DNA of 64,000 nucleotides from Microbacterium luteum (GTDB taxonomy: Bacteria; Actinomycetota; Actinomycetes; Actinomycetales; Microbacteriaceae), in NCBI RefSeq assembly GCF_015277875.1, contig NZ_CP063814.1:496001-560000 (forward strand), read 5' to 3'. The stretch's first letter is position 1. Each line of letters begins with the position of its first letter. Below the pieces are notes generated by a model. The model worked only from the letters and a program-made list of their open reading frames with translations. It ran no database searches and was not told the origin of the DNA. This document shows, piece by piece, positions 43,262 to 52,430 of the stretch. The position numbers were made by a program, and so were the translations under genes.

Positions 43262-43892
43262 CCGCCGGTCGACCGGCGTTGTATTTCATCCCCTCGAGGC
43301 GGCCCGCTTTGCGGGCGTCGATGATCCATTGCGATGCCGTGCGGTGGGGGATGCCGAGCTCTTGCTGCAGCAGCTTCGCTGGAGGAAGCCCAGCGAGCGC
43401 GGCGCTGCCATAGAGCAGCTCGACGACTTCCATGCGAGCTTCGCCGGCGCCACGCTTGACAACCTCAGCGGCGAGCATCGGCGGCAGGATGCGCCCGCCA
43501 GACGTTGTCAGCTGATCCACGCTGAGCCATCTCGCCTTCGGATCGTCCTCATCCTCGAGTGTGAGGAAAATACATCGCGGCGCCGCCATCTGCACGATCG
43601 CCTGCATCCCGACCTTCGCGACGGTGGGGTAATTCACCTCAACGTCATCGCGAACCGCTGTGTTGGTCACGACCTTGATGAGGTACCGCCCTTCGCCACG
43701 AACGTAGCGGGCGGTGACCGCCGTCTTCACGCCGAGCGCGGCATCGCTAGCTGTCGCGATGAATGCGGGAGCTATGCGCAGTGCGGACCCGACCGGCTCT
43801 GTGGCGGCACGCCACGTGACCTCCTGGCCATCGAGTGTCTTCACGTCGACCTTCACCCCCCTAGTTTGTCTAACCGCACGGCGCTTTCGCAT
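43254..43892 (-). CDS. Integrase-linked protein of unknown function with C-terminal HTH
   Basis: A 212-residue protein encoded just upstream of the integrase and overlapping it by 8 bp, so the two are probably co-translated. The middle has a beta-rich domain (TARYVRGEGRYLIKVVTNT; RCIFLTLEDEDDPKARWLSV). The last 50 residues look like a helix-turn-helix (LPPAKLLQQELGIPHRTASQWIIDARKAGRLEG). It may be a regulator of integration or of the divergent excisionase-like gene 78 bp away. I do not recognise a named family. Confidence 0.7.
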   Translation of the reverse strand: MRKRRAVRQTRGVKVDVKTLDGQEVTWRAATEPVGSALRIAPAFIATASDAALGVKTAVTARYVRGEGRYLIKVVTNTAVRDDVEVNYPTVAKVGMQAIVQMAAPRCIFLTLEDEDDPKARWLSVDQLTTSGGRILPPMLAAEVVKRGAGEARMEVVELLYGSAALAGLPPAKLLQQELGIPHRTASQWIIDARKAGRLEGMKYNAGRPAGG

Positions 43893-44110
43893 TTACCTCT
43901 TGTGCACAGTAGCAGATAGTGCTTCACTCAGCTTAAACCAGTTGGTACATACGCAAGTGGAGGTGGGCAATGTTCAAAGTCCTTCAGATCGAGTGCGACG
44001 ATCCAGAGCACACGTTCCTCACGCAGCACGAGTTGGCCGAGAACCTCGGCTTCCCGTTGAGCCGGCTCACGGGGTGGCGGAAAGTGTCAAGGCGGGTGAG
44101 ACAGATTCCG

Positions 44111-45175
44111 TCAGGCGGTCTGTATGAGGGCCTCCTGTGAGGGCTGGTTGATCCAGGCGGCCTCGGGCAGCTTGGGCGCCTGGGGTCGGCGGTGGCCGAA
44201 GCGCTCGGGACGGGCGGCGTAGGCCGCGTCCAGGGTGGCCTGGCGCTGGGCGCGGACCTGCCCGGCGGTGCCGAAGTGGACGCTGGCGGGGGTGTGCAGC
44301 CCGATCCCGCAGTGGCGGTGCTCGTGGTTGTAGTAGGCGAAGAACTGCTCGGCGAACGCGCCGGCGTCGGCCAGGGACCCGAAGCGCTCGGGGAAGACCG
44401 GGGCGTACTTCAGCGTCTTGAACGCCGCCTCGCTGTAAGGGTTGTCGTTCGACACGTGCGGGCGGGAGTGCGACCTGGCCACCCCGAGGTCGACGAGCAG
44501 CTGAGCGACCGGTTTGGAGGTCATCGAGGTCCCGCGGTCGGCGTGGATCGCCTCCGGCACGCCATGGATGCCCATGGCGTGCTCGAGCAGGTTCTTGGCG
44601 ATCTCGGCGTCCTCGCGGGCCGCGATGGTCCAGCCCACGACGAACCTGGAGAAGATGTCGAGCACGACGTACAGGTCGTAGTACACGCCCCGCTCCGGCC
44701 CCTTGAGCTTTGTGATGTCCCAACTCCACACCTGCCCCGGCGCCGTCGCGACGAGCTCGGGCCGGGTCCGGGGCGGGTGGCTCGCCTGCCGGCGCCGTTC
44801 CCCGGCCATGTCGTGCTCGCGCAGGATCCGGTGCATCGTGGACATCGAGCACAGGTAGGTGCCCTCGTCCAGCAGCGTGGCCCAGACCTGGGCGACCGAC
44901 TTGTCCGCGAACCGCTGGCTGGTCAACACGGCCAGCACGTGGGCCCGCTCGGCGGCGGACAGCTTGTTCGCCGGTGCCGGCCGCGGTGTCCGTGGACGTG
45001 GCGGTGGCGGGTTCTTGGCCCGGTAGTGACTGGCGCGGGAGCGACCCAGCAGCGCGCACGCAGCCGCGGTGCCGACGTGCTCGGCCAGCCCGTCGACGGC
45101 CGGGTTGATCACCGCGGCGACCGCGGCGGCTTGTCCGCGCTCTCGGAGAGCGTCTCCAAGAGCGCGTGTGCTTTT
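44111..45175 (-). CDS. IS3-family transposase OrfB (DDE integrase domain)
   Basis: Translated by -1 frameshift from OrfA at the AAAAG site; it continues KSTRALGDALRERG. The catalytic triad is visible: Asp in VWSWDITKLKGP, Asp in IHADRGTSMTS, and Glu in NPYSEAAFKTLKY. The frame is intact to its stop, so the element may still be mobile. Confidence 0.92.
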   Translation of the reverse strand, partial: KSTRALGDALRERGQAAAVAAVINPAVDGLAEHVGTAAACALLGRSRASHYRAKNPPPPRPRTPRPAPANKLSAAERAHVLAVLTSQRFADKSVAQVWATLLDEGTYLCSMSTMHRILREHDMAGERRRQASHPPRTRPELVATAPGQVWSWDITKLKGPERGVYYDLYVVLDIFSRFVVGWTIAAREDAEIAKNLLEHAMGIHGVPEAIHADRGTSMTSKPVAQLLVDLGVARSHSRPHVSNDNPYSEAAFKTLKYAPVFPERFGSLADAGAFAEQFFAYYNHEHRHCGIGLHTPASVHFGTAGQVRAQRQATLDAAYAARPERFGHRRPQAPKLPEAAWINQPSQEALIQTA

Positions 45176-45513
45176 CCCATCAGGTCCAGCGCCGCCCTGG
45201 TCTTGGCCAGCTCGGCCTCGGCCTTCTCCGCCCGGGCCCGTAGCGCCTGCAGCTCCCGCTCGCGCCGGTCCCGCGGCTTGCTGCCCAGCCCGGACAGCGA
45301 GCCGGCGGCCGCGGCCTTGCGCCACTCGATGATGTGGGAGGTGTACAGGCCCTCCCGGCGCAGGATCTCCCCACGCCCAGAGCGGTCCGCGGCGTCGTAC
45401 TCGGCCAGGATCGCCGCTTTGAACTCGGCGGTGAACGTCCGCCTCTTGGGCCGGTCAGCACGAGGAGCCATAGCCCCATCATCGGTGCCGACGTCAGCAA
45501 CCGTCATCGTCAT
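45109..45513 (-). CDS. IS3-family transposase OrfA
   Basis: A 134-residue DNA-binding subunit: KRRTFTAEFKAAILAEYDAA begins the helix-turn-helix, followed by a leucine-zipper-like coiled coil (LQALRARAEKAEAELAKTR). Near its end the message reads GGGAAAAGC (minus strand of 45171-45178), the A4G slip site used in IS3 elements for -1 frameshifting into OrfB. Confidence 0.9.
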   Translation of the reverse strand: MTMTVADVGTDDGAMAPRADRPKRRTFTAEFKAAILAEYDAADRSGRGEILRREGLYTSHIIEWRKAAAAGSLSGLGSKPRDRRERELQALRARAEKAEAELAKTRAALDLMGKAHALLETLSESADKPPRSPR

Positions 45514-45735
45514 CTCAGTATTGGTCCGTTCTCGCCCCGTGCAGTGCGAAGGTCAGCAGTGCTGGTGTCTCACCCCATCCTGACGCACAGGGTGGCGCAA
45601 GAACGGCGGCGGCCCGAAGTTCACCAAGTTCGGCAAGTCAGTGGCATACAAGGTGTCCGAGGTGAACGCGTGGATCGACGAGCACACTCATGAGCGCATC
45701 GGCGATCGCGCCGTCCGCGCCGCGCGGAGGCTGCG

Positions 45736-46026
45736 GTGATCCGGCTCGTTGTCTATACAGCAGGTGACGACTGCATGCAGTGTCGGCTTACGAAGCGGAT
45801 GTTGGATGCCGCCGGCCTCGCGTTCCACGAGGTCAACCTCGCTGAGCCGTCCAACGCAGCGGCTCACGCAATCGTCACCAAAGACCTCGGCTACCTGTCT
45901 GTCCCCATCGTCGTCGACGAAGGTCGCCATTGGGCGGGATTTAGGCCTGACCTGATTAGCGATCTTGCCAAACGGGCGATATTGCCATCCGATGCAACGC
46001 GCGAAGCGCGATCGCCCGCGCGGTAG
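45736..46026 (+). CDS. Glutaredoxin-like (NrdH-type) protein
   Basis: A thioredoxin-fold protein of 96 residues with the redox motif CMQC near residue 13, LGYLSVPIVVDEGRHWAGFRPDLI containing the cis-Pro (SVP) and the C-terminal binding segment. It resembles NrdH, the electron donor of class Ib ribonucleotide reductase. GTG at 45736 overlaps the stop of the IS-split excisionase-like gene. NrdH-like genes without nrdEF are often carried by phages and mobile elements of actinobacteria; here its expression may now depend on the insertion sequence. Confidence 0.85.
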   Translation: MIRLVVYTAGDDCMQCRLTKRMLDAAGLAFHEVNLAEPSNAAAHAIVTKDLGYLSVPIVVDEGRHWAGFRPDLISDLAKRAILPSDATREARSPAR

Positions 46027-46044
46027 AGCCTGAGCTCAAGAAGG

Positions 46045-47262
46045 ATGTCGAGGGGGCCGGGGGTCTCTGCGCCACTCTTGATCACCCAGAGTACTTCATT
46101 TGCATCAATGTTGTATTGGATGCATCATGAGGATGTGCTTGAAGTTGATCCATCGTCTGCGCAGCGGCTCGTCTCCGCGCGGAATGTCATTCATCTTGAC
46201 CCTGAGGGAGCCGTGCTCGACGGGATGTTGAATGGGTGGCGAGCCCAGCAGATTGCTCGCTTCTTGAAGGCTCCGACGATTGCGGCGAGAGAGCGGCTCG
46301 TGCGCCGGTTCGTGGACTTCACGGGTATGTACCCGTGGCAATGGACGCCGGCGGAGGCGGAGGCGTGGATCAGTGAGCTGCGCTCGGGCGTGAAGCCGTT
46401 GCGGCTATCGACGCTGCGTGGATACGAGATCGACATCAAGATGTTCTGCGAGTACATCACTGATCCTCGATATCCCTGGCTGTCCGAGTGTGAAGCGCGT
46501 TTTGGCGCTGCACCCAGACAGGTGTTCCATGAGGACAACTCGATTGTGCATGTCAGCGAGTACGAGGGCGATGCCGCGCGGCGACCGTTGACATTCGACG
46601 AAGTCCAGGCGCTGTTCGATGCGGCCGACGGGCTCGCCGCACGGATCCTGTCGCGACGGCGAAAGGGTGCGGTTCAGGCCGTGCGGGACGCCGCGCTTCT
46701 CAAGTGCGTCTATGCGTTCGGGTTGCGAAGACGTGAGGCGGTCATGCTTGATCTCGTGGATCTCCGCCGCAACGCGAAGCTGCCGCACCTAGACCGATTC
46801 GGTGCACTGTCGGTGCGCCATGGCAAAGCGAGCCGCGGGGGCCCGTCGAAGCGGCGCACGGTGCTCACCGTTCCGGAGATGGGCTGGATCGCGGAGACGC
46901 TGGCGCACTACCTCGATGAGGTTCGGCCGGCGTTGTCGTCATCGTCGAGTTCGTCGCCTGCTCTGTGGGTGACCGAACGGGGCACGAGGCTGAGCAGGCG
47001 TGCGGCGAACGAAGCGTTCTGTACAGCTCGTGATGCCGCGGGGATCGACTCTTCGTTGGATCTGCATTCGTTGCGGCACTCGTACGTGACGCACCTGGTG
47101 GAGTTCGACTACCCGGAGCGGTTCATTCAGGAGCAGGTGGGGCACTCGTTTTCCTCGACGACCGCGATCTACGTCGGCGTCTCTAACGAGTACCGGAACC
47201 GGCTGCTCACCCAAGCTATTCACACCCGCTACGGCGCCGACTTCGAGGAGGCAGCACGGTGA
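46045..47262 (+). CDS. Tyrosine recombinase, first gene of a three-gene recombinase operon
   Basis: A 405-residue site-specific recombinase. The N-terminal SAM-like domain includes MLNGWRAQQIARFLKAPTI and PWQWTPAEAEAWI. The catalytic residues are Arg228 (FGLRRREAVML), His341/Arg344 (HSLRHSY), His367 (VGHSF) and Tyr376 (TAIYVGVS). It differs clearly from the integrase at 42128. The first 25 residues are not conserved-looking and ATGs at 46108 or 46120 are alternative starts. The stop overlaps the next start (GTGA). A serine run (SSSSSSS) sits before box II. Confidence 0.9.
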   Translation: MSRGPGVSAPLLITQSTSFASMLYWMHHEDVLEVDPSSAQRLVSARNVIHLDPEGAVLDGMLNGWRAQQIARFLKAPTIAARERLVRRFVDFTGMYPWQWTPAEAEAWISELRSGVKPLRLSTLRGYEIDIKMFCEYITDPRYPWLSECEARFGAAPRQVFHEDNSIVHVSEYEGDAARRPLTFDEVQALFDAADGLAARILSRRRKGAVQAVRDAALLKCVYAFGLRRREAVMLDLVDLRRNAKLPHLDRFGALSVRHGKASRGGPSKRRTVLTVPEMGWIAETLAHYLDEVRPALSSSSSSSPALWVTERGTRLSRRAANEAFCTARDAAGIDSSLDLHSLRHSYVTHLVEFDYPERFIQEQVGHSFSSTTAIYVGVSNEYRNRLLTQAIHTRYGADFEEAAR

Positions 47263-47588
47263 AAGAGATGGACTACGTCTGGCATCTGCGAGCGAAGATG
47301 GCGGAGCGTGGAATGTTCGCCACGACGGACCTGCAGCCGCTGCTCGCTGAGCGTGGTGTCGCGCTCTCCCGGGAGCAGACCTACCGGCTGGTGACGGGTC
47401 AGCCGCAGCGCCTGAGCATGGTTACGCTGATCGCGCTGTGCGACATCCTTGAGTGCACACCCAACGACCTCATCGAACCCCGCATCGTCGAGGCGTCCGC
47501 CAGGAAGGCTTCCGGGGAAGTCATCCCGCGGAAGAGCCGAGTATCCGCCCGCCGAACGACGATCAATCGGCCCGGGCATTCGAAATGA
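47259..47588 (+). CDS. Cro/C1-type HTH protein between two recombinase-like genes
   Basis: A 109-residue protein with an XRE-type helix-turn-helix: TDLQPLLAERGVALSREQTYRL and the recognition/closing segment LSMVTLIALCDILECTPNDLIEP typical of the YozG-like group. A basic tail follows (RKSRVSARRTT). It overlaps the upstream recombinase stop (GTGA) and the downstream zinc-ribbon gene start (ATGA), so all three are probably made in fixed ratio. It may be a regulator of the operon or a DNA-targeting accessory of the recombinase. Confidence 0.85.
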   Translation: MKEMDYVWHLRAKMAERGMFATTDLQPLLAERGVALSREQTYRLVTGQPQRLSMVTLIALCDILECTPNDLIEPRIVEASARKASGEVIPRKSRVSARRTTINRPGHSK

Positions 47589-49426
47589 CCGTGGTGCCGG
47601 AGCATCCTTGCTCCGAGTGCGGAAGCCGCGCCCCGCGGGTGAAACGACTCCCCGACGGTGGAGGGCTCTGCCGACCGTGCTACAACGTCAGCCGACGTAT
47701 GGAGTGCTCGCGCTGTGGTCGCATCCGTGCGCCCAGCGCTCGAGCCGAGGACGGCGCACCACTCTGCGGGCACTGCGCGCGCCCTAAGCGGGCGTGTGCG
47801 GGATGCGGCCGTGTCGATCACGTCACCGCCATCGTGGACGGTCAGGATCTCTGCCAGCGCTGCTACTCCGCACCGGTCAGAGCGTGCGGACAATGCGGAC
47901 GGGAGCGACGCGTCGCAACCCGCCACCAGAATGGCGTAGCAGATCTGTGCCACAGCTGCTACCGCACCCCCATCGCCGAGTGCGCCATCTGCGGTGAGAA
48001 GCGCGCGGTTCATACGACCTGGCCCCTCGGGTCTATATGCGGCGTGTGCTATCGACGCGAGCTCCGCCACCCCGACGGCTGCGGGTCTTGTGGGCAGGTG
48101 AAAGCGCTCATCGGTCGCGATGACCGAGGGGAGCGCGTTTGCGGGCCGTGTGCAGGGTCGACGCGCGACTACGTCTGTGCCACGTGTGGCGCCCCGGGTG
48201 AGCAGCACTTCGAGAACACCTGCATCCGCTGCTCCGTCGTTCGAGCCGCCGGCGACCTCCTCGCGTCCGCGACGGGGGTGATCCCCGGGCGTTTGGCCGG
48301 GCTCCCGGACGCGCTCGTTTATCGAGGTCGCGTGGACTCGACCATGAGATGGCTGCTCAAGCCCACCCCGAGAGCTCTGCTCCGAGCGATCGGGTCGGAA
48401 GAGTCGATCACGCATGCGCGCGTTGACGCGTGTCCGCCTGGGCAGGCGCGACATCATCTCCGTGCGCTCCTGGTCGACGTCGGCGTTCTCCCGGTACGAG
48501 ATGAGCAGACTGAGCGGCTCGAAACATGGGTCGACGAGTACCTGATCCAGCTTCCTTCACACCATGCCGCCGAGATCACTCCCTATGCACAATGGAAGGT
48601 GCTGCGGACTGTGCGGCGGCGGGCAGGACGCCGCCGTACCACGGTCGGTGTCGCAGATTCCGCGCGTGAACGGATCCGCGCGGCCGCGCGACTCCTGCAG
48701 CACGTCGAGCAAGAAGGGGCGGGCTTCTCCGCGCTGACACAGGAGGTCCTAGACCGGTGGGTCGGCGGCAACGCAGCCCGCACCGGCGACATCGCACCGT
48801 TCATCTCGTGGCTCAGGTCCACCGGCCAGTATCCGGGACTCCGCGTCGAGCGCGGACAGCAGGCCAGGCCGAGCGAGGTCAGCGGGGAGGACGAGCATCA
48901 CGCTCTGGTCCGCACGTTTATCGCCGGGTCGGACGACACGGTGAGCCTCGCGACCAGGGTTGCCGCGCTGCTCGTGCTCCTTTACGGAGCTCGAACCGAC
49001 CGCATCCACCGGCTCACCACTGTCGACACCAGTACAGCCGGAGGACGAACGTATCTCGCGCTATCGACAGAACCCATCGAGATCCCGAACTCGGTCGCTC
49101 AACTCTTCGCGCAGCTCGTGAAAGAAGCTGAGCAGAATCCGGGGGCGACTCGGCGAGCCGGTGAGGGATCGTATCTATTCCCATCTCCCCGACGACACCA
49201 CGAGCCGATCCATCCCACGACCCTCGGACGGTGGATAGCGCGGGCCGGGGTCAGCCCGCGGATCGCCCGGAACTACGCCATGCTCGCCCTCGCTAGCGAC
49301 CTCCCCGCCGCTATCGTGGCCGTTCAGATGGGAATCACGCCGCAGACAGCGAGCCGATGGTCGCAGTTCTCGCAACGCGACAATTCCGAGTTCGTCGCCG
49401 CGAGAGCAGATTTCCTCCCCCGCTGA
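47585..49426 (+). CDS. Seven-zinc-ribbon protein fused to a degenerate tyrosine recombinase domain
   Basis: A 613-residue protein. Residues ~9-217 contain 14 CxxC motifs arranged as seven CxxC-Xn-CxxC zinc ribbons (CSEC/CRPC, CSRC/CGHC, CAGC/CQRC, CGQC/CHSC, CAIC/CGVC, CGSC/CGPC, CATC/CIRC). A helical region follows, and then a recombinase-like C-terminus: LLVLLYGARTDRIHRL matches box I and keeps its Arg (about residue 467). The box II equivalent (SPRIARNYAMLAL, then VQMGITPQTASRWSQF) lacks the usual His residues and has no catalytic Tyr. It is translationally coupled to the HTH gene. It probably binds DNA or the active recombinase as a structural partner. Confidence 0.85.
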   Translation: MTVVPEHPCSECGSRAPRVKRLPDGGGLCRPCYNVSRRMECSRCGRIRAPSARAEDGAPLCGHCARPKRACAGCGRVDHVTAIVDGQDLCQRCYSAPVRACGQCGRERRVATRHQNGVADLCHSCYRTPIAECAICGEKRAVHTTWPLGSICGVCYRRELRHPDGCGSCGQVKALIGRDDRGERVCGPCAGSTRDYVCATCGAPGEQHFENTCIRCSVVRAAGDLLASATGVIPGRLAGLPDALVYRGRVDSTMRWLLKPTPRALLRAIGSEESITHARVDACPPGQARHHLRALLVDVGVLPVRDEQTERLETWVDEYLIQLPSHHAAEITPYAQWKVLRTVRRRAGRRRTTVGVADSARERIRAAARLLQHVEQEGAGFSALTQEVLDRWVGGNAARTGDIAPFISWLRSTGQYPGLRVERGQQARPSEVSGEDEHHALVRTFIAGSDDTVSLATRVAALLVLLYGARTDRIHRLTTVDTSTAGGRTYLALSTEPIEIPNSVAQLFAQLVKEAEQNPGATRRAGEGSYLFPSPRRHHEPIHPTTLGRWIARAGVSPRIARNYAMLALASDLPAAIVAVQMGITPQTASRWSQFSQRDNSEFVAARADFLPR

Positions 49427-49527
49427 GGGCACATCGGAGTGGGTTCAGGCAGCCGCGGCCCGAGAACTCCAAGCCGAGTCAATTCCTTCCAGGACGCTAA
49501 CAATCAGGGACGCAGTGCGGCGCTGGG

Positions 49528-50793
49528 TCAAGTGTCCAGGGGGTGTCTCGTCTCGACGTCCCGCATGCGTCCGGCTAGAAGCGCGACGATGGCGAGCAGC
49601 GTCGGCGCGACGCCGGCCACGATGAAGATGGCTGGTATCGGCACGATCAGCGATAGGGGCCCGGCGATGGCGATCGAGACGGGCATGAACGCGATGGAGA
49701 CGAAGAAGTCGAGACTGGCGACACGGCCGATCATTTCGGGTGGCACGAGGCGTTGAAGCAGTGTGCCCCAGATCACCACGCCGGCTCCTGTGGCAGCTCC
49801 GACCGCGAACAGTGTGGCGAGCATCACTATTAGGTTGTTGGCGAGGCCGATGAGCACGAGCGGGAGGGTTCCGCCGCCCCAGAGGCCGATCATCAGTGTC
49901 AGGTATCGCCGGGGCAGTTTGAGTGACGACACGATGAGCGATCCGATGGCGCCTCCGATTCCGTAGGCGGCGAGTAGTAGTCCGAACGTTGCTTCGGCGT
50001 CGTCGAATCGGTCGCGGGTGAGGAAGGGGAGAAGTACCTCGATTGGGCCCTGGATGATGAGCGCGAGGGATGATCCGAAGATCAGGGTCCATAGCAGCCA
50101 GCGGGTGCGGGCGACGTAGCGGACCCCGGCTTTGAGGTCGCCCCACACGCTCGTGCGTTGCTGCGACTGTTCCGGTTCGGTGGTTTCCTCCCGGCGGCTG
50201 AGGAACAGTGTGATGACGAACGCGACTGCGTAGGACGCAGCGACGATGACCGCTCCGATGGCGGGGAAGAACGCCCCGACGATGATCCCTCCGAGGGCGG
50301 GTCCGAGGCCCTGCCCCATCGAGGGCCGGAGAGCCCCTTCGAGCCCGTTTGCGGCGAGCAGTTGTTCGGGCGGTAGTACTTGGGGGAGGTAGGCGCTGTA
50401 GGCCGGGTAGAAGAACGCACTACCCGCGCCCATGGCGAACGAGGCGAGCCCGACATGCCACAACTCGATCGCGCCCGTGAGGGACAGCACCGCGACGGCG
50501 GCCATGACCGCCGCGGTGAGTCCCTGCACGGTGATGATGATCCGCCGCTTCGAGAAGCGATCGGCTACCACCCCGCCGAGGACCGAGAAAGCGAAGAGGC
50601 CGAGGCTGAGCCCGGTAGCGACGGCTGACAGGGCAAGGGGGCTGTCGTCGAGTGCGAGCACCTGAAACACCATGACGATGGCCCACATGCCGGTGCCGAA
50701 GACTTCGATACCGACGGCCGCGAACAGCAGCCGGTAGTCGCGGGTAGCGAGAGGGCGCAGCGCCCGCAGCCGGTCGGGAGTCTCGCGGGTCAT
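49528..50793 (-). CDS. MFS drug exporter, paired with ABC-F gene
   Basis: A 421-residue transporter with 12 predicted helices. Motif A appears as [14 protein letters not shown], and [38 protein letters not shown] is typical of the Mef/TetV-like exporters of macrolides and tetracyclines. It overlaps the ABC-F gene stop by 4 bp, so the two form an operon that resembles the mef-msr organisation of macrolide resistance. Drug identity cannot be read from sequence. The gap 49427-49527 to the zinc-ribbon gene is short and convergent. Confidence 0.87.
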   Translation of the reverse strand: MTRETPDRLRALRPLATRDYRLLFAAVGIEVFGTGMWAIVMVFQVLALDDSPLALSAVATGLSLGLFAFSVLGGVVADRFSKRRIIITVQGLTAAVMAAVAVLSLTGAIELWHVGLASFAMGAGSAFFYPAYSAYLPQVLPPEQLLAANGLEGALRPSMGQGLGPALGGIIVGAFFPAIGAVIVAASYAVAFVITLFLSRREETTEPEQSQQRTSVWGDLKAGVRYVARTRWLLWTLIFGSSLALIIQGPIEVLLPFLTRDRFDDAEATFGLLLAAYGIGGAIGSLIVSSLKLPRRYLTLMIGLWGGGTLPLVLIGLANNLIVMLATLFAVGAATGAGVVIWGTLLQRLVPPEMIGRVASLDFFVSIAFMPVSIAIAGPLSLIVPIPAIFIVAGVAPTLLAIVALLAGRMRDVETRHPLDT

Positions 50794-52430
50794 ACGAGCG
50801 CCTCGCTTTCGGTCGTAGCTTCCAGTTGCAGTGCCGGCCAGCCTTCGACGTCGCGGAGAAGCTGCCGGTCGTGGGTGGATACGACAACAGCCGCTTGGGT
50901 GGCGTTGAGCGCGTCGGTCAGTTCGTCGACGAGCGCGATCGATAGGTGGTTGGTCGGTTCGTCGAGCAAGAGCACGTGCGGCTTGGTGGCGAGCACCAGG
51001 GCCAGCTCGAGGCGCCGTTGCTGGCCCATCGACAGCTCACCTATCTGCTTGCTCGATTCGCGGGCGCGCAGGAGCCCGAGCTGCGAGAGACCGACTGCCT
51101 CACGCGATGGAACGAGCGCGTCGACGTGGGCTGCGTAGAACTCGCTCGCGCGACGATCCAGCGGCAGCTCCGACTCTTGGCGCAGAAAAGCGAGCCGCAC
51201 GTTCTGCGGGCGACGAACGGTGCCGGTGTCCGGGCGGAGGTCTCCCGCTGCGACGCTCAGCAGTGTGGACTTGCCGGCCCCGTTGGGTCCGGTCACTACG
51301 AGACGCCCGCGGTGTGACAGAGAGAACGCCGCCGGGCGCGTAAGCCTGCCGGTCACGGTCACGTCCTCCACGCTCAACAGCACCGCTCCGGTTCGGGTCG
51401 CAAGCTCCGGGAAGCGAAACACTTGCGGCGGCTCGGGAACAGTCACCGCGTGCGCTTCGAGTTGCTCCTGCCGGCGATGCACGCTCTGCACGAGCCCGCC
51501 CGCGCGCGTGGCCCGTCCGTGCTTGTTGGTTCCCTTCTCTGGTCGCCACCCCGAGACGAGTCGGTTCTGCGCCGAGCTGAGACTGTCCTGCAGCCGCGCG
51601 AGCTCGGTCTGCTGTCGCTCGAATTCGTGCTCCCACCGTTCGCGCTCGGCGCGCCGGCCCTCGCGGTAGCCGGCATAACCGTTGCCGTACACGCGCACCC
51701 GGTCATCCGGGGTCGGGTCGAGGTCCACGATCGTCTCCGCGACGTCGGAGAGCAGCGCGCGATCATGGGTGACGACGACCACGCCGCCGTTTCGCGACCG
51801 CAGTTGCGTGGTCAGAAACTCGAGGCCGCTTCGATCGAGGTGATTTGTGGGTTCGTCGAGGAGCAGGAAATCGTCGTCGGCGCCGAGCAGGCACGCCAGA
51901 CGGACTCGATAGCGCTGCCCGACGGAGAGGTCGTCCAGGCGCCGGGATGGCTCCGTTTCGGCGTCGAGTGCTTCCAACGCGATCTGCACCCGCCGTTCGG
52001 CATCCCACGCATCGAGGACTTCGGCGTGTTCCAATGCGGCGGCGTATCGTTCTTCGGCGCCGGGGACGCCTGCGGCGAGTGACACCGCGGCCGAATCGAG
52101 GGCCGCAACGGCGGCGAGCGGCTGCGCGATCGCTTCCGCGACCGCCTGGCCCACTGTGCGGTTGCCGCCGGTCGGCATCTCTTGTTCGGCTATGCCGACC
52201 GTCCCGAGTCGCTGCACTACTCCGCTGTCCGGGGTGAGAGCGCCGCTGAGGACGTGCAGGAGCGTCGACTTCCCCCGGCCGTTCTCGCCCACGATCGCTA
52301 CTCGCGAGGTGGCCGTGACCGTGAGGTCGACGTGGCTGAGGACGGGGGTGGCTCCGCGCGTTACGGAGACGTCGGAGGCGATGAGCTGCGCGCGATGGCG
52401 CGCTGGTAGAGGGGTGTTGAGGGAGAGCAT
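50790..52430 (-). CDS. ABC-F family ATPase, putative ribosome-protection antibiotic resistance protein
   Basis: A 546-residue protein with two ATP-binding domains and no membrane segments. Domain 1: Walker [10 protein letters not shown], signature LSVGQ, Walker [13 protein letters not shown]. Domain 2: Walker [10 protein letters not shown], signature LSMGQ, Walker [13 protein letters not shown]. The linker between them (residues ~230-310) is long, charged and helical with [18 protein letters not shown], as in resistance-type ABC-F proteins that dislodge drugs from the ribosome. ATG at 52430 follows GAAGGA. An untranslated leader of about 160 bases precedes it. Confidence 0.88.
   Translation of the reverse strand: MLSLNTPLPARHRAQLIASDVSVTRGATPVLSHVDLTVTATSRVAIVGENGRGKSTLLHVLSGALTPDSGVVQRLGTVGIAEQEMPTGGNRTVGQAVAEAIAQPLAAVAALDSAAVSLAAGVPGAEERYAAALEHAEVLDAWDAERRVQIALEALDAETEPSRRLDDLSVGQRYRVRLACLLGADDDFLLLDEPTNHLDRSGLEFLTTQLRSRNGGVVVVTHDRALLSDVAETIVDLDPTPDDRVRVYGNGYAGYREGRRAERERWEHEFERQQTELARLQDSLSSAQNRLVSGWRPEKGTNKHGRATRAGGLVQSVHRRQEQLEAHAVTVPEPPQVFRFPELATRTGAVLLSVEDVTVTGRLTRPAAFSLSHRGRLVVTGPNGAGKSTLLSVAAGDLRPDTGTVRRPQNVRLAFLRQESELPLDRRASEFYAAHVDALVPSREAVGLSQLGLLRARESSKQIGELSMGQQRRLELALVLATKPHVLLLDEPTNHLSIALVDELTDALNATQAAVVVSTHDRQLLRDVEGWPALQLEATTESEALV

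Larger units (their letters stand above)
44080..45589 (-). mobile_element. IS3-family insertion sequence (~1510 bp)
   Basis: It contains two overlapping transposase frames and is bounded by imperfect inverted ends: the left end has GTCAAGGCGGGTGAGACA and the right end, read outward-in, has GTCAGGATGGGGTGAGACA. It is flanked by GGGTGGCG on both sides, a likely target duplication (8 bp, longer than the usual 3-5 bp for IS3, so one or more bases may match by chance). Removing it restores the interrupted gene exactly. Confidence 0.9.
43970..45739 (+). pseudogene. Excisionase/AlpA-like DNA-binding gene split by an IS3-family insertion
   Basis: The 5' part (43970-44079) starts ATG after a GTGGAGG ribosome site and encodes MFKVLQIECDDPEHTF...LTGW. 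The 3' part (45598-45739) continues in the same frame as KNGGGPKFTKFGKSVAYKVS...EVNAWIDEHTHE and ends TGA. Joining them at the 8-bp duplication GGGTGGCG (44072-44079 and 45590-45597) restores an 83-residue protein with a winged HTH of the AlpA/excisionase (HTH_17) type. It is divergent from the integrase pair and would be expected to direct excision. The stop codon overlaps the GTG of the glutaredoxin-like gene. Confidence 0.85.

Noticed and set aside
44192..45583. 463-codon frame on the plus strand of the IS
   Set aside because: It is antisense to the DDE transposase, which has all catalytic residues.
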